Part shown: positions 28,942-37,179 of the stretch, one piece after another | How positions within the stretch are numbered: position 1 is the stretch's first letter | How the letters are laid out: each line of letters begins with the position of its first letter | Source: an uncultured Rhizobiaceae group bacterium | GTDB lineage: Bacteria; Pseudomonadota; Alphaproteobacteria; Rhizobiales; Rhizobiaceae | Assembly: GCA_937930845.1 (NCBI GenBank) | Contig: CALHBJ010000013.1 | Coordinates: 62,001 to 126,000 of the forward strand | Length of the DNA stretch: 64,000 nt | Direction of reading: 5' to 3' | Notes under the pieces: generated by a model | Databases searched by the model: none | The model's input: only the letters and a program-made list of their open reading frames with translations | What the model was told of the DNA's origin: nothing | Made by a program: the position numbers and the translations under genes

Positions 28942-29071
28942 AATTGCAGTATTTTGATAACCTTTGATGAGGCCGATCATTATGTTTCACGCTAGAAACG
29001 GCTTCGCCTCCCGATAATTGCAGCGCAAACTGATTTAGAAATTTTGATGAACAATTGCTGATCAATTGCAG
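28942..29071. promoter_or_regulatory. Repeated AATTGCAG elements in the oxyR-katG divergent region
   Basis: The octamer AATTGCAG occurs three times, at 28942-28949, 29016-29023 and 29064-29071. In addition CAATTG occurs at 29052-29057 and 29063-29068, eleven bases apart, one helical turn. The region is AT-rich. Such spacing suits binding of OxyR tetramers to both promoters, but no exact ATAG-N7-CTAT site was found, so assignment to OxyR is inferred from position. Confidence 0.5.
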
Positions 29072-29094
29072 TGCCCCGAATTGAACAACAATAA

Positions 29095-31338
<2,244 letters not shown>

Positions 31339-31478
31339 GCTCAACGTGTGAATGTGTATCAAAGCGGCGTTTCAAGAAATTGGAGCGCCGTTTGTTTCTG
31401 GGAAACGGTGTCACAAAATCTGGTGATTTCACACCTGCATCCCTGGCAAAATTTCTCCTAAATGAATGGAACGAGACC

Positions 31479-31856
31479 ATGACCATAACAGTTGCACGAC
31501 CGGACGCCCCTGAACATTTCATGGTGTTGCGGCCCATCAACCGCCGCGTCGTTGTGCGTTTGCCAGATGGCACCAAAATTGCCGAAAGCACCAAGGCCAC
31601 GCGGCTGATTGAATCGGCAAAATCCATCTATGACCCGGTGGTCTACTTTCCCCGCGATGCCATCACTGTGGAAATGACCCAGCAGGACAATTCCACCCAT
31701 TGCCCACTCAAAGGCGATGCGACCTATTTCAGCGTGCCGGGCATTGATAATCTGGCCTGGAGTTACGAAACCCCCATGCCTTTCTCTAAAGAGATTACCG
31801 GACTTGTTGCGTTTTACGGTGACAAGGTGATCGTGGAAGAACACCCGATCGCCTGA
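31479..31856 (+). CDS. DUF427 family protein
   Basis: A 125-residue small beta-barrel protein. The start at ATG 31479 (MTITVARPDAPEHFMV) is chosen because the upstream part of the open frame is unrelated. The NSTHCPLKGDATYFSV stretch and the AWSYETP segment with GLVAFYGDKV are characteristic of DUF427. The function is unknown, but its place downstream of katG and before the glutathionyl-hydroquinone reductase suggests a stress setting. Confidence 0.85.
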   Translation: MTITVARPDAPEHFMVLRPINRRVVVRLPDGTKIAESTKATRLIESAKSIYDPVVYFPRDAITVEMTQQDNSTHCPLKGDATYFSVPGIDNLAWSYETPMPFSKEITGLVAFYGDKVIVEEHPIA

Positions 31857-31879
31857 ACCCGACTTGTTATGGGGATCGT

Positions 31880-32845
31880 TCAGCGGTCGGTTTCAGACCA
31901 GTCCACGGGTGGCCCAATGGGAATGATACCCAATGGGTTGCGCTTTTCGTTCTTGCTGAAATAGCCCTGTTTGTAGATGTCGAAATGCACGGTTTCACGC
32001 ACGCCGGGCAAGTGATAGATGCGCCGCGCATAGGGCCACAGGTTCGAATAGTCCTGCAATTTCTTCAGATTACACCGAAACGCATAGTGATAAGCCACGT
32101 CGAAGCGGGCGAGCGTTGGGAACAGGCGAATATCGGCTTCAGTGAGATCGTCACCGCACAGGTAGCGACTCTGACCCAGATGTGCATCGATGCGATCCAG
32201 GGTTTCGAATACTTCAATAGCGGCTTTTTCATAAGCCTGTTGGGTCGAGGCGAAACCCGCCCGGTACACGCCGTTATTGACGGTGCGATAAATCAGATCG
32301 TTCCACTCATCGATCTGATGCTGAAGTTTTTTAGGATACAGGTTGGTGGTATCGGGGCTGAGGGACACGAATGCTGAATTGAACATTCGCACCATATCAG
32401 CGGATTCATTGCTCACCATGCGCCCGGTCTTTTTGTCCCACAATACCGGCACGGTCAGCCGCCCGGTATAGGGGACGTGATCCTTGGAATAGACTTCGTG
32501 GATTGCGGACGCGCCAAACAGCGGGTCGCTGAACTCGCCGGAGGCATCGAATATCCACCCCTGTTCATCCCGGTTGGGCCTGGCCACCGACAGGGAGATC
32601 ATATCCGTTAGTCCTTTCAGCGCACGGGTGAGCAATGCACGGTGCGCCCAGGGGCAGTTCCACGCAACGAACAGGTGATAGCGGTGCGGCTCAGCGGCGA
32701 ATCCACCCTCGCCAGTGGGCCCGGGGGCACCGTCATCTGTAATCCAATTGCGTACATCGCTGCGGGCTCGTTGCCACTCACCATCCGGCAGCGTTTGAGT
32801 AACATCATCGCCCACATGATAAACGCCGTTGACCATGTATCCCAT
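31880..32845 (-). CDS. yqjG: Glutathionyl-hydroquinone reductase (YqjG/ECM4 type)
   Basis: Reduces glutathionyl-hydroquinones to hydroquinones using glutathione. From the ATG at 32845 (GGAG eight bases upstream) the protein is 321 residues; the frame runs open to 32998, but the first part lies in the divergent region. The catalytic Cys64 is in AWNCPWAHRALL, matching C63 of E. coli YqjG. GST-C landmarks are GVYRAGFASTQQAYEKA and ADIRLFPTLARFDV. It diverges from a GST gene with a 151-base gap. Confidence 0.93.
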   Translation of the reverse strand: MGYMVNGVYHVGDDVTQTLPDGEWQRARSDVRNWITDDGAPGPTGEGGFAAEPHRYHLFVAWNCPWAHRALLTRALKGLTDMISLSVARPNRDEQGWIFDASGEFSDPLFGASAIHEVYSKDHVPYTGRLTVPVLWDKKTGRMVSNESADMVRMFNSAFVSLSPDTTNLYPKKLQHQIDEWNDLIYRTVNNGVYRAGFASTQQAYEKAAIEVFETLDRIDAHLGQSRYLCGDDLTEADIRLFPTLARFDVAYHYAFRCNLKKLQDYSNLWPYARRIYHLPGVRETVHFDIYKQGYFSKNEKRNPLGIIPIGPPVDWSETDR

Positions 32846-32996
32846 TATTGGCGCTCCGCCTGGCCTGATTTTCACAAAGATCATTGGCGGCAAAACGATT
32901 GGCGGGCAAGTGCTGTGGTTGCAATTGCCCGGTGCCGTGATGAAGCCTATATTCGTGCAACCAAAATCAACGCTACACCGGTGAACCAGACCTTCC

Positions 32997-33668
32997 ATGA
33001 AAAGGCCCGTGCTTTATTCGTTTCGACGCTGCCCCTATGCGATGCGGGCACGCATGGCGCTGATGGCGTCCGGCGAACAGGTTGGCTTGCGCGAGATCGT
33101 CTTGCGGGACAAGCCGCAGGAAATGGTTGAAGCATCACCAAAGGCAACCGTGCCCGTGTTGGTGCTGGCAGATGGTACGGTGCTCGACCAAAGCCTCGAT
33201 ATTGCGCTTTGGGCATTGGGCCGCAAAGACCCGCAAGGCTGGTTGCCCGCTGATGATGACCAACGCAAAGCCATGCTGGACTTTATTGATGAGATGGATG
33301 GCCCGTTTAAACATCATTTGGATCGGGCAAAATATTCCACCCGTTACGTGGAAGACAGCGAGGATGCGCAGGCCGTTGCTCAGTTTGAAGCGCATCACCG
33401 CCAGGCGGCTCTGGAAATCTTGAAGAGCCTGGAAAGGCGGCTTTCCCAATCGGCTTATCTGTTTGGATCACAACCCAGTTTTGCAGATGTTTCCACGTTT
33501 CCGTTTATCCGTCAGTTTGCCAATTCTGATCGGGACTGGTGGGCAGCGCAGGCATTACCCCATTTGCAAAACTGGCTGACCACGTGGCTGGAAAGTCCGT
33601 TGTTTGAGGCCATCATGGAAAAGTACCGACCCTGGAAAGAAACCGCAAAAGAGATTGCGTTTCCATAA
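32997..33668 (+). CDS. Glutathione S-transferase family protein
   Basis: 223 residues with an N-terminal thioredoxin fold: LYSFRRCPYAMRARMAL has the Cys12 of CPYAMR-type proteins, and VPVLVLADGTVLDQSLDIAL is the glutathione-binding cis-Pro and SxSxDI end. The C-terminal helical domain ends in WLTTWLESPLFEAIM. The CPY motif suggests Cys-type chemistry (thiol transfer/dehalogenation-like) rather than conjugation. The substrate is unknown. It lies between two other GST-superfamily genes. Confidence 0.9.
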   Translation: MKRPVLYSFRRCPYAMRARMALMASGEQVGLREIVLRDKPQEMVEASPKATVPVLVLADGTVLDQSLDIALWALGRKDPQGWLPADDDQRKAMLDFIDEMDGPFKHHLDRAKYSTRYVEDSEDAQAVAQFEAHHRQAALEILKSLERRLSQSAYLFGSQPSFADVSTFPFIRQFANSDRDWWAAQALPHLQNWLTTWLESPLFEAIMEKYRPWKETAKEIAFP

Positions 33669-33803
33669 ATGGTTCCAAAATCACAATAATTTTCCAGCTA
33701 TTTTCCTACGATTTTCCTGCAATTAAACGGTCTTGCACTTGAATTCCTGCCCTGCCCGCCCGACATTCGTGTTCATAATTTCTAATGCAATTGGACCTCG
33801 AAC

Positions 33804-34706
33804 ATGAGCGACACCCCAGACCCCGCAAATAACTTCCCCGCTGGCTACATGCCTGAAAAGGTGTGGAAGTGGAACAAAGCAAATGGGGGCAAATTTGCCA
33901 ACATTAACCGGCCAATCGCGGGGTCGACCCATGAGGAAGATCGCCCGGTTGGTGAACATCCTTTGCAGCTCTACTCTTTGGCCACGCCCAATGGCGTGAA
34001 GGTTACTGTCATGCTGGAAGAGCTTTTGGCCGCTGGCCATGAAGGCGCTGAATATGATGCGTGGCTGATTAATATCGGTGAAGGCGATCAATTTGGTTCC
34101 GGGTTCGTGGAAGCCAATCCCAATTCAAAAATCCCGGCTCTGATGGATCACAGCACGCCCACCCCTACCCGTGTATTTGAATCCGGGTCGATCCTTTTAT
34201 ATCTGGCGGAAAAATTTGGCGCTTTTCTGCCAACCGATCCGGCCAAGCGCACCGAAGCGCTGAACTGGTTGTTCTGGCAAATGGGCAGCGCGCCTTATCT
34301 GGGTGGCGGATTTGGCCATTTTTACGCCTATGCGCCCATCAAGATTGAATATTGTATTGACCGTTTTTCCATGGAAGTGAAACGCCAACTTGACGTGCTG
34401 GACCGGCATTTGGCCGAAAATGAGTATATGGCAGGCGATGAATATTCCATCGCTGATATGGCAATCTGGCCCTGGTACGGTGCTGTTGCGCTGGGCAAAA
34501 TCTATGAAGACGCTGGCACCTATCTGGAAGCTGAAGGGTACAAACACCTTGGCCGCTGGACCAAACAGATTGGTGAGCGCGAGGCGGTCAAACGCGGGCG
34601 CATGGTGAACCGGGCATTTGGCCCACCGGAAGAACAGTTGCACGAGCGCCACGACGCCAGTGACTTTGACACCAAGACACAGGACAAGCTGGCTGCTGCT
34701 GAGTAA
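33804..34706 (+). CDS. yghU: Disulfide-bond oxidoreductase YghU (GST-like)
   Basis: 300 residues with a nearly full match to E. coli YghU: KANGGKFANINRPIAGSTHE, PLQLYSLATPNGVKVTVMLEELLA, PNSKIPALMDHS, RVFESGSILLYLAEKFGAFLP and EEQLHERHDASDFDTKTQDK at the end. YghU binds two glutathione molecules and reduces disulfides such as 2-hydroxyethyl disulfide. It completes a group of three GST-fold genes after katG and is followed by a strong terminator. Confidence 0.95.
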   Translation: MSDTPDPANNFPAGYMPEKVWKWNKANGGKFANINRPIAGSTHEEDRPVGEHPLQLYSLATPNGVKVTVMLEELLAAGHEGAEYDAWLINIGEGDQFGSGFVEANPNSKIPALMDHSTPTPTRVFESGSILLYLAEKFGAFLPTDPAKRTEALNWLFWQMGSAPYLGGGFGHFYAYAPIKIEYCIDRFSMEVKRQLDVLDRHLAENEYMAGDEYSIADMAIWPWYGAVALGKIYEDAGTYLEAEGYKHLGRWTKQIGEREAVKRGRMVNRAFGPPEEQLHERHDASDFDTKTQDKLAAAE

Positions 34707-34734
34707 GCAGACCGGAGTTCATTGAACAAATTTG

Positions 34735-34767
34735 ACGGGCGGAACCATGACGGCTCCGCCCGTTTTT
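34735..34767 (+). terminator. Intrinsic terminator after yghU
   Basis: A perfect 9-base stem (ACGGGCGGA at 34735-34743 with TCCGCCCGT at 34755-34763) is followed by TTTTT. It lies 28 bases after the yghU stop and just before the 3' end of the convergent gene, so it may stop both. Confidence 0.85.
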
Positions 34768-35235
34768 CTATTTGACGGTGGGATCCAGCCGCAATTGCGG
34801 ATTACCGTCGGAGGTTTTTTCAACCGTTTGACGGTCGCCCCCCAGAAAACACGACACCCGTTTGCGAAATGCAGACATGCCCTCAAATCGGATCACGTCC
34901 ACAGCCTCATCAAACTGGAACGTTACGCGGTAACGTCCTGTCGTGGGACGATGGTCCACGGCAATCACTTTGCCTGTAAACCCGTGCCCCAGATAAGTTC
35001 CGGCAACACGCTCGCCCAGTTGAACGGGCGGTCCGCTTGCCGGGCCGTTACCGGCGGCGGCGTGTAATGTGTTCCAGTCGCGATAGCCAAGCTGATGGGC
35101 CAGCAATTCCAACGAACCGGCGTGATTCATGGTTGTGCCGCGCTGTTGCAACTCGCCGCGCAGGCGTTTGGCCTGATCCTTGAGCTGATCCACCGTCGGC
35201 AAAATTTGGTTTGGTCGTGAATTTGGCGTGTTCAT
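34768..35235 (-). CDS. Glyoxalase-superfamily-like protein (helical head, beta domain)
   Basis: 155 residues. The N-terminal part (LKDQAKRLRGELQQRGTTMN followed by LELLAHQLGYRDWNTLHA) is a stretch I recall from proteins annotated as glyoxalase superfamily (PF20066-type); the rest, KVIAVDHRPTTGRYRVTFQFDEAVDVIRF, looks like a small beta domain. No enzymatic residues can be assigned. The ATG at 35235 has AGGA eight bases upstream; a GTG at 35238 overlaps it. The promoter probably lies in the 180 bases before the P450 gene. Confidence 0.6.
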   Translation of the reverse strand: MNTPNSRPNQILPTVDQLKDQAKRLRGELQQRGTTMNHAGSLELLAHQLGYRDWNTLHAAAGNGPASGPPVQLGERVAGTYLGHGFTGKVIAVDHRPTTGRYRVTFQFDEAVDVIRFEGMSAFRKRVSCFLGGDRQTVEKTSDGNPQLRLDPTVK

Positions 35236-35417
35236 CACAGTCTTCCTTCAAAGAACGGGATGCGGGAATAACAACGGTGCTCGCATTGCCATCGAACCGC
35301 ATTCATTTTGAAGCAGGAGGATGATGTATCACATATTGAGGCTTCACCTTGGCAGCGCCAGCGAGCGGCAGGGGCCTCGTCCCTGAGACCGCCACTTAGG
35401 AGTGACCAAAACCAAAG

Positions 35418-36725
35418 TCAATGCCTGGATGGCTTTGCCCGTGGCCCGAACTCGATCACACTCTCCCCTCCCGGAAAGCTTTGATTGGCGCGCGCCAATG
35501 GTTCCGCCCTGTGGATTCTGGTCATCGTCAGCCTGTTGGTAAGTTCTTCGGCAAGCAATCCACACACCGCAAGCGCCCAGCCGGCAGCCACACATTTGTG
35601 GTGATCGACACCAAATGGCGAAAAGTGCGATCCGTCGTATTTGGCCTGTTCGAAACGTGTTGCATCGAACTGGTGAGGACATGCAAATTTCGTATCGTCA
35701 TTGTGCCCTTCCCACAGGCACAAGCGAACAAGCGCGCCGCGAGGGAACGCAAAACCTTCAAATGTGAAGCCTTTTGTGACCTTGCGCATGATGTATTCGC
35801 TTTGGTGCATGCGCATGGTTTCGCTGATCGCTGCGCGCACAATGCGCCGTCGTTCCTGCAAATCACCGGACGTGCAAATGGCGTCCATCAACGTTGGCTG
35901 GTCGGCAAATTCCTCAAGCATCCAACTCCACAACCGTTGCATGTCTTCAGCAACGCTTTCGACGCTGAAAATGAGATTGCCCAGCATTTGCTCGTCATAG
36001 GTATCGCCGTTCAATGCCTGCAACAACATCGACGGTTCGACCGTATCATCCTGCTTGATGGCTTCGGCGTGTGGTCGAACAATTGCTGCAATTTCCTCAT
36101 ACATGCGCCGAAGCTCTGGGGTAATTCTGGCCAGTTTCATTTCTCTGGAGAAGTCCACAAACATAGGGCGAAGGCGCTGTTCGAGTTCAGAACCTGGTTG
36201 AACACCAATGATCATCATCATTGTCAGTTCCAGCGCTGCCTTGCGCATGACGATTGCGGCGTCATTCATTTCTGCGGGCTGGGGCAATGCCAGAAGACTT
36301 TCTGCAACCCGCTGAAACAGGGCACGAAGGCGCGCTTCGCTCTCCCCCACAGGAACACCCGAAACGGTTGCCGATACGGCTGGACGGAACGCGCGGTGTT
36401 GTTCGCCTTCCATTCGGCGCAACAGGCCGCCGGGGAACATTTTTGCGTAGTCAACGACCGGTGTGAACAAGTTGTCGGCGTATTCGCGCGTCAGCTTCAT
36501 GGACAAATCCTGGCCAACCACGCAAATCGTCAGTTTGTTGTAGAACCATAATTTGAAAATTGGCCCATCGGTTTGCGCCCGTTCCTGAAAGAAATGGCGC
36601 TTACCATCGTAATTGGAATAGCTGGTGGCGAGACTGCCCGGCGGCATGGCGCCCTGCAGGGGTGTGGCAGCAAGATGTGCACGCATCCACGCCGACATTT
36701 TTTTTCGGTGCAGCCCTAAATTCAT
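35418..36725 (-). CDS. Cytochrome P450 with atypical I-helix
   Basis: 435 residues from the ATG at 36725 (a TTG at 36770 in the same frame is possible). The heme-ligand loop is FSPFGVDHHKCVAAGWA with the cysteine at 378; the ExxR motif is SETMR (302-305). The expected (A/G)Gx(D/E)T oxygen-activation motif is absent: the segment is NLIFSVESVAEDMQRLW, where only a Glu-Ser pair could stand in. It is soluble, with no membrane anchor, so it uses separate ferredoxin partners, none in this window. It diverges from the small peptide gene at 36945. Confidence 0.9.
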   Translation of the reverse strand: MNLGLHRKKMSAWMRAHLAATPLQGAMPPGSLATSYSNYDGKRHFFQERAQTDGPIFKLWFYNKLTICVVGQDLSMKLTREYADNLFTPVVDYAKMFPGGLLRRMEGEQHRAFRPAVSATVSGVPVGESEARLRALFQRVAESLLALPQPAEMNDAAIVMRKAALELTMMMIIGVQPGSELEQRLRPMFVDFSREMKLARITPELRRMYEEIAAIVRPHAEAIKQDDTVEPSMLLQALNGDTYDEQMLGNLIFSVESVAEDMQRLWSWMLEEFADQPTLMDAICTSGDLQERRRIVRAAISETMRMHQSEYIMRKVTKGFTFEGFAFPRGALVRLCLWEGHNDDTKFACPHQFDATRFEQAKYDGSHFSPFGVDHHKCVAAGWALAVCGLLAEELTNRLTMTRIHRAEPLARANQSFPGGESVIEFGPRAKPSRH

Positions 36726-36772
36726 TTGCCAGCCACTTGTTGAATTCCCTTTACCGCAGTCCGTTTTCAATC

Positions 36773-36787
36773 GGAACCACAGGTTCC
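36773..36787. promoter_or_regulatory. Palindrome upstream of the P450 gene
   Basis: GGAACC-ACA-GGTTCC is a perfect 15-base palindrome, 48 bases before the P450 ATG. CGGAACCA at 36772-36779 recurs at 36872-36879, exactly 100 bases away. This looks like an operator; no regulator gene is adjacent. Confidence 0.5.
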
Positions 36788-36867
36788 CTTTGCCACAAGC
36801 AGTTAACGAGAGCCATAGAAAACCGTTTACTTTTCAACGTAATGCTTGTTTGACACGAGCCAAAGTG

Positions 36868-36884
36868 CTAACGGAACCAGTTAG
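36868..36884. promoter_or_regulatory. Inverted repeat upstream of the peptide gene
   Basis: CTAAC-GGAACCA-GTTAG, 17 bases with perfect 5-base arms, 60 bases before the peptide start. TTGACA at 36850-36855 could be a -35 element, but no good -10 is seen at 17 bases. Confidence 0.4.
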
Positions 36885-36944
36885 TAACCTATGTCTCCAA
36901 GGCTCCCGGAGGCACAGACTTGATTACCGGGTTGGGAAAAGACC

Positions 36945-37052
36945 ATGAAAAAGAACTACAATACGCCATCATTGATCGCGACTGAAAAGCTGATTGCGGT
37001 GACCGCCGTTTCCTCACCAACAAGCGGTGTAGCAAACGCCTATTCCAGATAA
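36945..37052 (+). CDS. 35-residue peptide with YxxPxL leader motif, candidate RiPP precursor
   Basis: A small gene (ATG 36945, TAA ends 37052) with GGGA seven bases upstream of the start. The peptide begins MKKNYNTPSL, so Tyr5, Pro8 and Leu10 match the YxxPxL leader motif that lasso-peptide precursors use to bind their recognition element. The middle is EKLIAVTAV and the tail is SSPTSGVANAYSR, with a Thr two residues before the likely leader end. There is no cysteine. A perfect hairpin follows 12 bases after the stop. No PqqD-like recognition protein, leader peptidase or Asn-synthetase-like cyclase is in the window; the only candidate enzyme is the divergent P450 220 bases away. Coding status is inferred from motif, site and hairpin, not proven. 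Confidence 0.55.
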   Translation: MKKNYNTPSLIATEKLIAVTAVSSPTSGVANAYSR

Positions 37053-37064
37053 TCCTGGGTGATG

Positions 37065-37084
37065 TGCGGCAGAAATTTGCCGCA
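37065..37084 (+). terminator. Hairpin directly after the peptide gene
   Basis: TGCGGCA-GAAATT-TGCCGCA has perfect 7-base arms, 12 bases after the stop, with only TTCT following. It may end the short peptide transcript. Confidence 0.5.
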
Positions 37085-37179
37085 TTCTGACTTCGGCCAA
37101 ACGTCCTTCCATTTGTTTTATTGTGTTTTTTGCCGTTAAATCGATTACGATTTGGGGCAAAATGCTCTAGCGTTTTGGC

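Noticed and set aside
31339-31478. A possible terminator after katG (CGGCG ... CGCCG then TTTGTTT near 31365-31397)
   Set aside because: Only five bases pair and the loop is long, so I did not annotate it.
36771-37179. Search for lasso-peptide B and C enzymes next to the peptide gene
   Set aside because: None is present in the flanking genes (P450 and glnE), so a classical lasso cluster is not supported; the call stays at candidate precursor.
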